A program made the position numbers and the translations under genes. Below are positions 26,847 to 35,553 of a stretch of 64,000 nt of DNA, one piece after another. The notes under the pieces are model-generated. The model searched no databases. It was not told where the DNA came from and saw only the letters and a list, made by a program, of their open reading frames with translations. How positions within the stretch are numbered: the stretch's first letter is position 1; every line of letters begins with the position of its first letter. The stretch is from NCBI RefSeq assembly GCF_032248695.1, contig NZ_JAVHXC010000003.1, forward strand, positions 558,001-622,000. The letters run 5' to 3'. Source of the stretch: Dietzia sp032248695 (lineage in GTDB: Bacteria; Actinomycetota; Actinomycetes; Mycobacteriales; Mycobacteriaceae).

Positions 26847-27932
26847 TCAGCAGCCCCCGGCCCCGCCGAGCGCCCCGGCGACCAGCGCGTGCGTCCGCCC
26901 GTCGACGGCGATCCCGCCGTGCGAGGTGGGCCCGCCCCCACACGCGTCCTCGGGGACCACCCAGCGCACGCCCGGGCCGGGCACGAAGCTCCGCTCGGGC
27001 GGGAGCAGGTGGTCGCCGCGCGTGGCGATGAGCGTGTACCCCACGCCGGGGAGGAACGGGGTGCGGTCGAGGCCGTACCAGGCGGCGAGCATCGGGCTGC
27101 CCGGGGACAGTTCGGCCAGTCCGCGCAGGTTGGCGCCCCACAGCCCCAGGCCGGCGACCTCGCGCGGCAGCTGGTGGGGGATGAGCCCGCTGTTGTCGGC
27201 GCCCCAGTAGCCGCCCACGGAGACGACGTTCGCCACGGCGCCGGGCCGCAGGACCTTGGTGGTGTAACCGGCGATCGAGGCGCCCTGCGAGTAGCCCACC
27301 AGGTCGACCTGCGGTGCCCCCGTCACCGCGCGGACGTGGTCGATCACCCCGGCGAGCTGCGGACCCGACGCGGCGACGATCGAGTCGAGGCCGCCGCGGG
27401 CCGGGTTGCCGGCGTAGGCGCCGAGGGTCGGGGCGATCACGCAGAAGCCCTGCCGCCGCAGCGGATCGCCGAGCCGGGGCATGGTGTTGGGCCCGTTGTC
27501 GAAGGTCCCGTGCACGAGGATCACCGGCCGCGGTCGCGCGGGTGTGGGTCGGCACGTCACGGCCGCGTCCACCGCGGCGGGCGGCCCGGGGGCGCCGATG
27601 GGGCCGTTGACGCCGCCCAGGGCCTCGGTGACGTACGGCCCCAGCTCCCCGGCGGGGTCGAGCTCACGCAGTTGGTCGGCGAGCGGTCCGAGCTGACCCG
27701 CCAGGGGGCCGAGTTGACCGGCCAGCGCGCCGAGTTGGTCGAGCGGGGACTGCGCGTGCGCCCGCGGCGCGAGGGCACCGGCGGCCTGCGCTGATCCCAC
27801 CGCCGCGGCGAGCGGAACCGCCAGCGCGAGCGCGGCCAGCGCCCCGGCCAGTCGCGAGCGCGCGGATCGGCGCGGGGATCCGCGTTCGGGGCGGTGGCCG
27901 GCGGGCCGTGCGGGTGTGCGGGAACCGAGCAT
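26847..27932 (-). CDS. Secreted lipase/esterase (class 2-type triacylglycerol lipase)
   Basis: 361 residues. A long, Arg-rich N-region and hydrophobic core (about 28-50) form a signal peptide, with cleavage around AQA or AHA (50-60). Residues 62-90 are heptad-like, with repeats of QLGPLAGQLG, a likely helical linker. The lipase domain starts near 130: ILVHGTFDNG (oxyanion, 138-147), VDLVGYSQGAS with nucleophile Ser215, and Asp/His toward the C terminus. Cys127, Cys164 and two late cysteines could form disulfides outside the membrane. GGGGAG precedes the ATG. It would act extracellularly on esters; the exact substrate is unknown. Confidence 0.87.
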   Translation of the reverse strand: MLGSRTPARPAGHRPERGSPRRSARSRLAGALAALALAVPLAAAVGSAQAAGALAPRAHAQSPLDQLGALAGQLGPLAGQLGPLADQLRELDPAGELGPYVTEALGGVNGPIGAPGPPAAVDAAVTCRPTPARPRPVILVHGTFDNGPNTMPRLGDPLRRQGFCVIAPTLGAYAGNPARGGLDSIVAASGPQLAGVIDHVRAVTGAPQVDLVGYSQGASIAGYTTKVLRPGAVANVVSVGGYWGADNSGLIPHQLPREVAGLGLWGANLRGLAELSPGSPMLAAWYGLDRTPFLPGVGYTLIATRGDHLLPPERSFVPGPGVRWVVPEDACGGGPTSHGGIAVDGRTHALVAGALGGAGGC

Positions 27933-28114
27933 GGGAACTCCCCGGGAGCGGGCGGTGAGCACCAGTATGCGAGCCCCGCGCCGGATTGGGAACACTATTA
28001 CCTCACGAATCCGCGGCGCCGCGCGACTACTCGTCGAACCGCGCCGTCCGCGCGTCCGGCCCGGGGGCGGGGCGCGCGGGCCGGCGATCACCGACGAGGG
28101 CAGGATCTACACAC

Positions 28115-28675
28115 ATGAGGGCAGCGTTCGACGCCGTGGTCGACCGGCACGGGGCCACCGTGCTGCGGGTCTGCCGCGCGGTCCTGGGCCCCGGCGCGGA
28201 CGCCGACGACGCCTGGTCGGAGACGTTCCTGTCCGCGCTGCGGGCGTGGCCGGAGCTGCCCGAGGACACCGACGTCGAGGCGTGGCTCGTCCGCGTCGCG
28301 CACCGCCGGGCGGTCGACGTGGTCCGCCGCGCGTCCCGGACCGCGGTCCCGACCGGCGTCGCCGACGACGTCGCCGTGCTCGAGGCCCGCGCGTCGGGTG
28401 CGGGCGGGGCGCGAGGAGCCCCCGGGGTCGACGACGACGAGGACGGCAGCTGGATCTGGGACGCGGTCGCCGCCCTGCCGACCCGGCAGCGCCTCTGTGT
28501 GGCGTACCGGTACCTGGGCGGCCTGCGCTACGCCGAGATCGCCGAGCTCACGGGCGGCACCGAGGCGGCGGCACGGCGCGCTGCCGCCGACGGGATCGCC
28601 GCCCTGCGCAGGACACTCACCCCGCCGCCGACACAGGCACCGACACAGGCACAGTCACAGGAGGTCGCGCCATGA
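28115..28675 (+). CDS. ECF-type RNA polymerase sigma factor
   Basis: 186 residues. Region 2 covers about 5-70 (VDRHGATVLRVCRAVLGPGADADDAWSETFLSALRAW, ending in EAWLVRVAHRRAVDVVRR). Region 4 covers about 115-170, with LPTRQRLCVAYRYLGGLRYAEIAELTGGTEAAARRA as its helix-turn-helix. No anti-sigma gene is adjacent. It overlaps the downstream alkyltransferase gene (ATGA) and hence forms a sigma-ogt-LysE operon. A role in switching on DNA alkylation repair is a reasonable inference. The linker between regions 2 and 4 is Gly/Ala/Asp-rich. Confidence 0.9.
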   Translation: MRAAFDAVVDRHGATVLRVCRAVLGPGADADDAWSETFLSALRAWPELPEDTDVEAWLVRVAHRRAVDVVRRASRTAVPTGVADDVAVLEARASGAGGARGAPGVDDDEDGSWIWDAVAALPTRQRLCVAYRYLGGLRYAEIAELTGGTEAAARRAAADGIAALRRTLTPPPTQAPTQAQSQEVAP

Positions 28676-29292
28676 CCGAGCACGCTACGACCGACCCCAC
28701 GATCGCCACGCTGCGGGCCGCGCCCGCCGACACCGGCCGGCTCCGCGAGCGCCTGGCCCGCGATGCCGAGACCGAGGGCTTGGCCGACGTGCTCTACCGG
28801 ACCGTGGACTCGCCCATCGGGGGCCTGCTCCTGGCCGCGACCCCGCTCGGACTGGCGTACGTGGCGTTCGAGGTGGAGGACGCCGACGCGGTCCTGGCGA
28901 CCCTCGCCACCCGCATCGGCCCGCGCGTCCTGCGGGCGCAGGCAGCCTCGCCGGTCCTCGACGCGGCCGCCGCGCAGATCGGGCAGTACCTCGCCGGCGA
29001 GCGCCGCGACTTCGACCTGCCACTGGACACCCGCCTCGCCACCGGTTTCCGCGGCGAGGTCCAGCAGCACCTGGCCCGGGTGGGCTACGGGCGCACGGCG
29101 ACGTACCGGGAGATCGCCGCCGCCCTCGACCGGCCCGGCGCGGTCCGCGCCGTCGGCACCGCCTGCGCCACGAACCCGCTCCCGCTGGTGTGGCCGTGTC
29201 ACCGGATCCTCCGATCCGACGGTGGGCTCGGCGGGTACCGCGGCGGGCTCGCGGCCAAGCAGCGGCTCCTGGCGATGGAATCGGCGGCGTGA
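28672..29292 (+). CDS. ogt: Methylated-DNA--protein-cysteine S-methyltransferase
   Basis: 206 residues. The C-terminal DNA-binding domain carries the active-site PCHR (in LVWPCHRIL), preceded by the helix YGRTATYREIAAALDRPGAVRAVGTACATNPLPL, whose Arg finger (GAVRAVG) flips the damaged base. RSDGGLGGYRGGLAAKQRLL is the usual tail. It repairs O6-methylguanine by suicidal transfer to the Cys. It lacks the Ada regulatory domain. Overlaps of 4 bases with the sigma-factor gene before it and the LysE-family gene after it show tight coupling. Confidence 0.95.
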   Translation: MTEHATTDPTIATLRAAPADTGRLRERLARDAETEGLADVLYRTVDSPIGGLLLAATPLGLAYVAFEVEDADAVLATLATRIGPRVLRAQAASPVLDAAAAQIGQYLAGERRDFDLPLDTRLATGFRGEVQQHLARVGYGRTATYREIAAALDRPGAVRAVGTACATNPLPLVWPCHRILRSDGGLGGYRGGLAAKQRLLAMESAA

Positions 29293-30062
29293 CCGCGGCG
29301 CAGCTCCTCGGCCTGTTCGGGGTGTGGGCGATCGCGGTCGTCTCGCCGGGGCCCGACGTCGTCGTCGTCCTCCAACGCGCCCTCGCCGGACGGCGGCACG
29401 GCGTGGCCACCGCGGTGGGGATCGTCGCCGGCCTCACGGTGTGGCTCGGGGCGGCGTTCGCCGGCGTCGCCACGCTGGTGCGCGTGTACCCGCAGGTCAT
29501 GACGGTCCTGCAGGTCGCCGGCGGGCTCCTGCTGGCCACCCTCGGCGTCCTCGGCCTGCGCGGGTGGTGGCGCTCTCGCAGCGCGCCGACTGATCCCGCC
29601 CCGGCCACCGGCCCCGCCTCGCCCACGAACGCCGCGTCGCCCGCACCCACCGAACCCGCCCCCGCCACAGCCCCGCAGAATCCGCTACCCGGAGTCGGGA
29701 TCCGCTACCGCGACAGGAGTAGCGGATCCCGACTCGGGGTAGCGGATCCGGTGCGGGGGGACGTCGCGCGCGGCCTGGCCACGAACCTCGCCAACCCCAA
29801 GGCCCTGGTGTTCTTCGGCGCCGTGCTCACGCCGTTCCTGCACGACGAGGTCTCGGTGGCGTGGTCGGTGGCCCTCGTCGCAGGGATGCTCGCCGTGGCG
29901 CTCGCGTGGTTCGCCGGCCTCGCGATGATCGCCTCGCACCGCGCGGTCAACGAGCGGGTCGGGCGGCTGCTGCCGTGGGTCGACCTCGTGGCCAGCGCGC
30001 TGTTCGTGGCGGTGGGGGTGGCGTTCGTGATCGGGGCGGTCGCCTCCGTCGCGGGCGGCTAG
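29289..30062 (+). CDS. LysE/RhtB-family exporter interrupted in frame by a palindromic element
   Basis: 257 residues from a GTG overlapping the ogt stop. SPGPDVVVVLQRALAGRRHGVATAVGIVAGL is the LysE-family N-terminal signature, and LATNLANPKALVFFGAVLTPFL the second one. About six membrane helices are visible. Between helix 3 and helix 4 lies an unusual 60-residue Pro/Ala/Thr-rich loop (about 98-158) that contains a 68-bp perfect-but-one palindrome (29680-29747) read through in frame as residues 131-153. Most LysE proteins are about 205-220 residues, so the excess matches this insert. It exports an amino acid or another small molecule; substrate unknown. Confidence 0.88.
   Translation: MTAAQLLGLFGVWAIAVVSPGPDVVVVLQRALAGRRHGVATAVGIVAGLTVWLGAAFAGVATLVRVYPQVMTVLQVAGGLLLATLGVLGLRGWWRSRSAPTDPAPATGPASPTNAASPAPTEPAPATAPQNPLPGVGIRYRDRSSGSRLGVADPVRGDVARGLATNLANPKALVFFGAVLTPFLHDEVSVAWSVALVAGMLAVALAWFAGLAMIASHRAVNERVGRLLPWVDLVASALFVAVGVAFVIGAVASVAGG
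29680..29747. repeat. 68-bp palindromic element inside the LysE-family gene
   Basis: Arms 29680-29708 and 29719-29747 (29 bp each) are reverse complements with one mismatch, around a 10-base loop 29709-29718. Each arm itself holds two copies of ATCCGCTAC in direct orientation, so the element has a nested repeat structure. The reading frame stays open through it. It is not a terminator because it lies inside a gene. No second copy was found in the window. Confidence 0.95.
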
Positions 30063-30073
30063 GTTCGATCCCC

Positions 30074-31288
30074 ATGAGCAGTCGTCGCAGCGAGGTCGTG
30101 GGCGGCCGCGACTGGGCCCGCGCCGCGCTGGCGATGTTCGCGGTCGGCTGGGGAGCCAACCAGTTCGCGCCGCTGCTCACGATGTACGAGCGCGAGCTCG
30201 GCCTGGGCCAGTCCGACGTGACCGCGATGTTCGCCGTCTACATCGTGGGGCTGATCCCCGCCCTGGTGCTCGCCGGCCGCTGGTCGGACACGAACGGGCG
30301 ACGCGTGCTCATGCGGCCGGTGCTCGTCCTGTCGCTGATCGCGACCGTGCTCATGCTCCTCGGGCCGCAGGACCCGCTGTGGCTGTACCTCGGGCGGTTC
30401 CTCGCCGGCGTGGCCTCGGGCGCGGCGTTCGGTCCGGGCAGCGCCTGGATCAAGGAACTGTCCGCGGCGGCCCCACCCGGTGCCGGGGCCCGCCGTGCCG
30501 CCACCGCGGTTTCCGGCGGGTTCGGGCTCAGCGCCCTGGCCGCCGGCATCATGGGCGAGTTCCTCCCCGCACCCACCTTCACCCCGTATCTGCCGCACCT
30601 GGTGCTGGGCGTGGTCGCCACCGTCCTGGCGTGGAACGCGGCGGACCCGTTCGTCCCGCGTGACACCGCCACCCGGGTGCCGCTGCTGCCCGTCGGGGCC
30701 CGCCGCCGGCGGTTCGCGCTGGGCGTGGCGCCGTGGGCCGCGCTGGTGTTCGGCTGCGCCTCGATGTCGTTCATCGTGCTGGCCGGTCTGCTCGGCGGGG
30801 ACGCCGCCGGGATGCCGGTGCTGTACGCGGGGGTGCTGGCCGGCATCACGCTGGGCACCGGGGTGCTGGTCCAGCCCGCCGCCCGCCGGCTGGCGTCCGC
30901 GACCGCGCCGTGGCGGGTGCCGGTGGCGGGGCTCCTGGCCGCCGCGCTGGGCATGTCCGCCGGCGCGGGGTTGGCCGCCGCCGAGGACCTGCCCCTGCGC
31001 GCGGTGCTCATGCTGCCGGTGGCGGTCCTGCTGGGTGCCGGCTACGGCACGCTGCTCGTGGGCGGGCTCGTGGAGGTGGAGCTGCAGTCCGGGCCCGACG
31101 AGCACGCGGGGCTGGTCGCCGTGTTCTACGTCCTCGCGTACGTGGGGATGGCGACGCCGTACGCGATCGCCGAGGTCGCGCGCTTCGGTGGGCCCGTCCC
31201 GTGGATCGCCGCGATCGCCGGAGTGTGCGTACTGCTGATCCCCCTGACGATGTCCCAGCTGCGCGAGGTCCCCGCCGCCGGGCGTTGA
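30074..31288 (+). CDS. Major facilitator superfamily transporter
   Basis: 404 residues, about 12 hydrophobic segments. The loop after helix 2 holds the MFS motif A variant GRWSDTNGRR, and LYLGRFLAGVASGAAFGPGSAWIKEL after helix 4 is a typical motif. Small-molecule efflux is the likely role; the substrate is unknown. The ATG at 30074 lies 11 bases after the LysE-family gene. A TAGGTT hexamer 8 bases upstream overlaps that stop codon, so it may be transcribed separately. The downstream ppc gene is convergent. Confidence 0.9.
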   Translation: MSSRRSEVVGGRDWARAALAMFAVGWGANQFAPLLTMYERELGLGQSDVTAMFAVYIVGLIPALVLAGRWSDTNGRRVLMRPVLVLSLIATVLMLLGPQDPLWLYLGRFLAGVASGAAFGPGSAWIKELSAAAPPGAGARRAATAVSGGFGLSALAAGIMGEFLPAPTFTPYLPHLVLGVVATVLAWNAADPFVPRDTATRVPLLPVGARRRRFALGVAPWAALVFGCASMSFIVLAGLLGGDAAGMPVLYAGVLAGITLGTGVLVQPAARRLASATAPWRVPVAGLLAAALGMSAGAGLAAAEDLPLRAVLMLPVAVLLGAGYGTLLVGGLVEVELQSGPDEHAGLVAVFYVLAYVGMATPYAIAEVARFGGPVPWIAAIAGVCVLLIPLTMSQLREVPAAGR

Positions 31289-31299
31289 GTCGCCGGGCG

Positions 31300-34182
31300 C
31301 TAACCCGAGTTCCGCAGGGCCGTGGCCAGGCCGTTCATCGTCAGCTGGATGCCGGTGCGCACGGCCGGGTCCTCGTCGCCCGCGCGGTAGCGCCGCAGCA
31401 GCTCCACCTGCAGCACGTTGAGCGGCTCGAGGTAGGGGAAGCGGTTGCGGACCGAGCGGGCGAGCGCCGGGTTGTCGTCGAGCAGCGTCTCCTGCCCCGT
31501 GATCGCCAGCAGCATCTCGCGAGTGAGCTCGAACTCGTCGGCGATCACCCCGTGGATGCGCCGGCCCACCTCGGCGTCGGGAACGAGTTCGGCGTACCGG
31601 CCGGCCAGCCCCATGTCGGCCTTGGCCATGACCTGGGCCATGTTGGACAGGGTCGAGCGCAGGAACGGCCAGTCGTCGTACAGTCGCCGCAGGGTGGCCA
31701 GGCGCTCGTCGGCCGCGTCCTCGCCGCGCTCGTGGATCCAGGTCCGCAGCGCGGTGCCCACGCCGAACCAGCCGGGCAGCATGACCCGCGACTGCGACCA
31801 CGAGAGCACCCACGGGATCGCCCGCAGGTCCTCGACCGACGAGGTCTGCTTGCGCGCGGTGGGCCGCGAGCCGATGTTGAGCTCTCCGATCTCCGCGACC
31901 GGCGTGGAGGTGGTGAAGTACTCGATGAACCCCGGATCCTCGTGGACGAGCGACGCGTACGCCTGCCGGCCGAGCGTCGCGAGTTCGGCCATCACGCCGT
32001 AGGCCTCCTCGGCGCGGTCGCCGAGGCCCTCGACGTCGAGCAGGGAGGCCTCCAGAGTGGCCGCGACCAGCGCCTCGAGGTTGCGGCGCGCCCGCCGCGG
32101 CTCGGAGTACTTGGCGGAGATGACCTCACCCTGCTCGGTGATCCGCAGCGCCCCCTGCACCGCGCCCGGTGGCTGGGCGAGGATCGCCTCGTACGAGTTG
32201 CCGCCGCCGCGGCCGACCGCCCCACCCCGGCCGTGGAAGTACCGCAGGTGCACGCCGGCCCGGTCGGCGGCCTCCACGAGATCGCGTTCCGCCTGGTAGA
32301 GCGCCCAGTTCGCGGCCAGGTAGCCGCCGTCCTTGTTGGAGTCCGAGTAGCCGAGCATCACCTCCAGCACGTCGCCCTGCGCCCGGATGAGCGCGCGGAA
32401 CTGCGGGATCGCCAGCGCGGCGTCGAGGATGCCGGGCCCGGCGGCGAGGTCGTCGATGGTCTCCAGCAGCGGGATGAGCCGCACGCTCGACCGCGGCTCG
32501 GCCGGGTCGCCGGAGAACAGCCCCACCTCGCGCAGCAGCACGGCCGGCTCGAGCAGGTCGGAGACGGACCCGCACATCGACACGATGTAGTGCGGCACCA
32601 CGTCCGCGCCGAGCAGGTCCACGGCCGCGGCGGCCGCCCGCATCACCCCGAGCTCCTTGGCCGCCAGCTCGGACAGCTCCGCCCGCGGCCCGAGCAGCGG
32701 CCGGTCGTGCGAGAGCTCGCGCAGCAGCAGCTCCACGCGCGCGTCCTCGTCGAGCGCCGCGTAGTCCTCGCTCACGCCGGCCTTGGCGAACAGCTCGGTG
32801 AGGACCTCCTCGTGCGACTCCGAGTTCTGCCGCATGTCCAGGGCCTGCAGGTGGAACCCGAACGTGCGCACCGCCCACCGCAGGTCACGCAGCCTCGGCG
32901 AGCGCAGCATCTCGGACCCACACTCCCCGAGAGCCGCGTCAATGACGTCCAGGTCCGCGAGCATCTCACCGGGGGAGGCGTACGGCTCGGCGGTGAAGAC
33001 CTCGTCGTCGTCACCGTCGCGGTGTCCGCCTGCCAGGGGCGACGACGACGAGGTGGTCCCCCGCGCGGCGAGGCGACGCCGGACCACACTCACGGCGCGG
33101 CGGAAGGGCACGTCCTCCCGCGCGGCGGTGAGCTCGCCCTCCTCCTCCCCGAGGGAGTCCGCGAGGTCGCGTAGCGCGGTGGGCACGTCCACGACGCGCC
33201 GCGACAGGGGCAGCTCCCGCTCGAGCATCCGCAGCTCGTGGGCATAGTGCTGGTGCAGCAGGGCGGCGGCCTGCTCGGTGGCGAAGCGGACGACGTCCCC
33301 GGTGACGTACGGGTTGCCGTCGCGGTCCCCGCCGATCCAGGTCCCGGGCCGCACGACGGGCCGGTCGCCGCACCCCAGGCGCTCGGCGATCTCCGCGTTG
33401 AGCGGCGGGATCACGTCCATGAGCGTGGCCTCGTGGTACTGCAGGCCGCCCAGGACCTCGTCTTCAATGCGGGGGCGTTGGCTGCGGATGATGGCGGTCT
33501 GCCAGAGGGTGAGCACCTGGCGGCGGATGTCGGTCTCGACCTCGGCGAGCTCGGCCTCGGTGACGCGGTCCTGGGGCCCGGTCCGCAGGGCGTCGCGGCG
33601 GCGCATGAGGTCGAGCACGCGGCGGGTGATCTCGAAGACCGACCGGCGGCGCGTCTCGGTGGGGTGCGCGGTGAGCACGGGGACCACCCGGGCGGTGGAC
33701 CGGACGGTCTCGAGCTTGTCGCGGTCCGGCTCGGTCTCGGCCAGGCGTGACCAGGTGGCCTCGAGGTCCCCGTCGGGCGGCGGCGACCCGGCGGCCGTGT
33801 GGATGCGGCGACGCCGATCCTGGTGGAGGTCCTCGGCCACGTTGGCCAGCAGGGCGAACAGTGAGAACGCTCGGATGACGGGGATGACCTCGGGGGCGGG
33901 CACGTCGGTGAACAGGGCGGCGACCTCGTCGCGGTCGGCCTCCGAGCGGCGGACGGCGAACGCGGTGCGCCGCGCGGTCTCCACGAGGTCGAAGATCCGC
34001 TGGCCGGCCTGCTCCCGCACGGTGTCGCCGAGCAGGGCCCCGAGGAACCGGACGTCGTCGCGCAGGGGGCGGACGGCGTCCTCGAGCGGGTCGACGCCGT
34101 CGGGCGCGACCTGATCGACGTCGGGCTGGTCGGTGTTCGGCTGGTCGGTCGGGCGCTGGTCGGACTGGGTGGTGTCGGCCAT
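31300..34182 (-). CDS. ppc: Phosphoenolpyruvate carboxylase
   Basis: 960 residues, full length for the family. The catalytic His is in VLTAHPTETRRRS (His173), followed by IGGDRDGNPYVT, the QNSESHE block, GYSDSNKDGGYLAANWALYQ and HGRGGAVGRGGG. It ends MNGLATALRNSG, the conserved C terminus NGIAAGLRNTG-like. It fixes bicarbonate onto PEP to give oxaloacetate, replenishing the TCA cycle. The first 35 residues are a Gln/Asp/Pro-rich extension. The ATG at 34182 is favoured over the GTG at 34191 because a -10 box ends 7 bases upstream of it. A monocistronic unit between convergent and divergent neighbours. Confidence 0.97.
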   Translation of the reverse strand: MADTTQSDQRPTDQPNTDQPDVDQVAPDGVDPLEDAVRPLRDDVRFLGALLGDTVREQAGQRIFDLVETARRTAFAVRRSEADRDEVAALFTDVPAPEVIPVIRAFSLFALLANVAEDLHQDRRRRIHTAAGSPPPDGDLEATWSRLAETEPDRDKLETVRSTARVVPVLTAHPTETRRRSVFEITRRVLDLMRRRDALRTGPQDRVTEAELAEVETDIRRQVLTLWQTAIIRSQRPRIEDEVLGGLQYHEATLMDVIPPLNAEIAERLGCGDRPVVRPGTWIGGDRDGNPYVTGDVVRFATEQAAALLHQHYAHELRMLERELPLSRRVVDVPTALRDLADSLGEEEGELTAAREDVPFRRAVSVVRRRLAARGTTSSSSPLAGGHRDGDDDEVFTAEPYASPGEMLADLDVIDAALGECGSEMLRSPRLRDLRWAVRTFGFHLQALDMRQNSESHEEVLTELFAKAGVSEDYAALDEDARVELLLRELSHDRPLLGPRAELSELAAKELGVMRAAAAAVDLLGADVVPHYIVSMCGSVSDLLEPAVLLREVGLFSGDPAEPRSSVRLIPLLETIDDLAAGPGILDAALAIPQFRALIRAQGDVLEVMLGYSDSNKDGGYLAANWALYQAERDLVEAADRAGVHLRYFHGRGGAVGRGGGNSYEAILAQPPGAVQGALRITEQGEVISAKYSEPRRARRNLEALVAATLEASLLDVEGLGDRAEEAYGVMAELATLGRQAYASLVHEDPGFIEYFTTSTPVAEIGELNIGSRPTARKQTSSVEDLRAIPWVLSWSQSRVMLPGWFGVGTALRTWIHERGEDAADERLATLRRLYDDWPFLRSTLSNMAQVMAKADMGLAGRYAELVPDAEVGRRIHGVIADEFELTREMLLAITGQETLLDDNPALARSVRNRFPYLEPLNVLQVELLRRYRAGDEDPAVRTGIQLTMNGLATALRNSG

Positions 34183-34189
34183 GCCCGCC

Positions 34190-34195
34190 ACAGTA
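34190..34195 (-). promoter_or_regulatory. -10 box for ppc (leaderless type)
   Basis: On the minus strand TACTGT ends 7 bases before the ATG at 34182. It overlaps the alternative GTG start at 34191, which would then not be transcribed. Confidence 0.5.
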
Positions 34196-34313
34196 GGCGC
34201 GGGATATGACAGGCGCGTGAAACCTGGCCCGCGCCCCCATCCGCCGGCGCGCGGGCACGAGAACCGGGGAGAACCCGGATGCGCCGCCGCAGCGCGACGG
34301 GGAGACTGGGGTC

Positions 34314-34745
34314 ATGACCCAGCAGCCCGGTTTCTCCCAGTACGGCGACCCCCGGTACGGCGACCCGCGGCACGGCCAGCCGCCCGCGGTCGGCCCCGAC
34401 GACCGCACGCCCGCGGCACTGGCCCACGCGTCGAGCCTCATCGCGATGGCGCTGTCGGCCGGGTGGCTGTCATTCGTCGGTCCGCTCGTGATGTGGCTGA
34501 TCTACAAGGACCGCAGCCCGTTCGTCCGCCAGGCCGCGGCCGGCTCGTTCAACTTCAACCTCGGCCTGTGGCTCATGAGCATCGTGGGCTGGATCTGCAT
34601 CATCACGGTGATCGGCCTCCCGCTCGGCCTCATCCTGCTGGCGGTGTCCTTCCTCGCGCAGGTCATCGGCCACGTGATCGGCACCCTCCGCGCGCTCAAG
34701 GGGCGGGCGATCAACTACCCGTTCCAGCTCAAGGTGCTGCGCTAG
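34314..34745 (+). CDS. DUF4870 (Tic20-like) membrane protein
   Basis: 143 residues. A Gly/Pro/Tyr-rich cytoplasmic N terminus of about 40 residues is followed by LAHASSLIAMALSAGWLSFVGPLVMWLIYKDRSPFVRQAAAGSFNFNL, the DUF4870 signature, and a long hydrophobic segment GWICIITVIGLPLGLILLAVSFLAQVIG. Three membrane helices are likely. GGGGAG lies ahead of the ATG. It is the last ordinary high-GC gene before the accessory region that begins near 34.75 kb. Molecular function unknown. Confidence 0.9.
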   Translation: MTQQPGFSQYGDPRYGDPRHGQPPAVGPDDRTPAALAHASSLIAMALSAGWLSFVGPLVMWLIYKDRSPFVRQAAAGSFNFNLGLWLMSIVGWICIITVIGLPLGLILLAVSFLAQVIGHVIGTLRALKGRAINYPFQLKVLR

Positions 34746-34796
34746 ATTCTTGGGCTGGTTTGAGCGCCGCGCCGGATAGCGGCACGGGCGGCGTAG

Positions 34797-35168
34797 TCAC
34801 ATCCAGTTGACGCCGTCGTGTTCGTGTTCGCGCACTCGGTACTCGATCATCCTGGTGAGCAGCTGGCGCGGTGGTGGGGTGCCGTATGGCAGGGCGACGG
34901 TGCCTTTGCCGGTGCGGTATTGGGTGAGCTCGGCCTCGAAAGCAGCTCGGGTGGATGGGGTGAATGCGACGCTGGCGTGGGCCTTGTGTCCGCTGAACAT
35001 GAACAAGATGACGCCGTCGGGATGGACGTAGGCCGGGTGGCCCCACTTGATCTGCTCGACCGCATCGGGGACGACCTCGCGGCTCAGGGCGCGGAGTTCG
35101 CTGAGAAGGGCTCTGCCGAGAGGCGGTGCTGTGCTGATGTACTCGTCCACTGTCGCTGGCTCCGACAT
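34797..35168 (-). CDS. DUF1801 (YdhG/iron-chaperone-like fold) protein
   Basis: 123 residues. VDEYISTAPPLGRALLSELRALSREVVPDAVEQIKWGHPAYVHPDGVILFMFSGHKAHASVAF, seen in pieces, is the common DUF1801 pattern, with the characteristic KWG-P-Y motif (KWGHPAY) and the later GKGTVALPYG. The fold resembles frataxin; proposed roles are poorly established. No signal or membrane segment. Codon and base use is less GC-rich than in the genes to the left, marking the start of the accessory region. Start ATG at 35168. Confidence 0.87.
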   Translation of the reverse strand: MSEPATVDEYISTAPPLGRALLSELRALSREVVPDAVEQIKWGHPAYVHPDGVILFMFSGHKAHASVAFTPSTRAAFEAELTQYRTGKGTVALPYGTPPPRQLLTRMIEYRVREHEHDGVNWM

Positions 35169-35553
35169 CGTCTCTCACTCGATTCTTTGACCTGGGCGTT
35201 GGATTGCGGGGTGGGCGGTGCCGAAGGCAGGCGCGCTAACTGAGGCGGGAATGGAGCGGGTGTGTCTCGGTCGATGAATGGCATCTTGCCCGAAACGAAG
35301 TGAGAAGCGACCGACCCGCCAAGACTCGCCAGCTTCCCTTCGTCTTAACGCGGACCGCCATAAAGGGCGGTCACGCGCACCGACCCGACCTGGTTCGATG
35401 GGGTACACCCGTGTGGGACGAAGAGGCGTCCGCGATCGCCGCTGTGTCACTGGGTCGGTTTGCGCGCTAGCGACCCGTGTCCCTCTGGGGTTCAGATCGC
35501 ATCGGATCTGCGAGCGGCAGATTCCAGCGGACGCGGGGACCTATGGTTACCGA
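35169..35553. other. 385-bp stretch without a supported gene
   Basis: No frame with credible codon use, RNA gene, insertion-sequence end or terminator was recognised. An open frame runs through it into the next gene but has no start with a binding site. The right end contains the -10 box of the membrane-protein gene at 35554. I saw no dif-like, attB-like or tRNA sequence here although it lies close to the left edge of the accessory region. Confidence 0.6.
35542..35547 (+). promoter_or_regulatory. -10 box for the gene at 35554 (leaderless type)
   Basis: TATGGT ends 6 bases before the ATG at 35554 and supports that start rather than the longer open frame. Confidence 0.45.

Noticed and set aside
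30733..33174. An 813-codon plus-strand frame across ppc
   Set aside because: Antisense shadow of ppc.
34746..35300. A second dif-like copy at the left edge of the island
   Set aside because: I read this stretch on both strands and found no GATAA-N6-TTATG arrangement.
35278..35553. Longer N terminus for the membrane protein at 35554
   Set aside because: The extra residues are Arg/Ser-rich without features and the -10 box at 35542 places transcription start at the ATG 35554.
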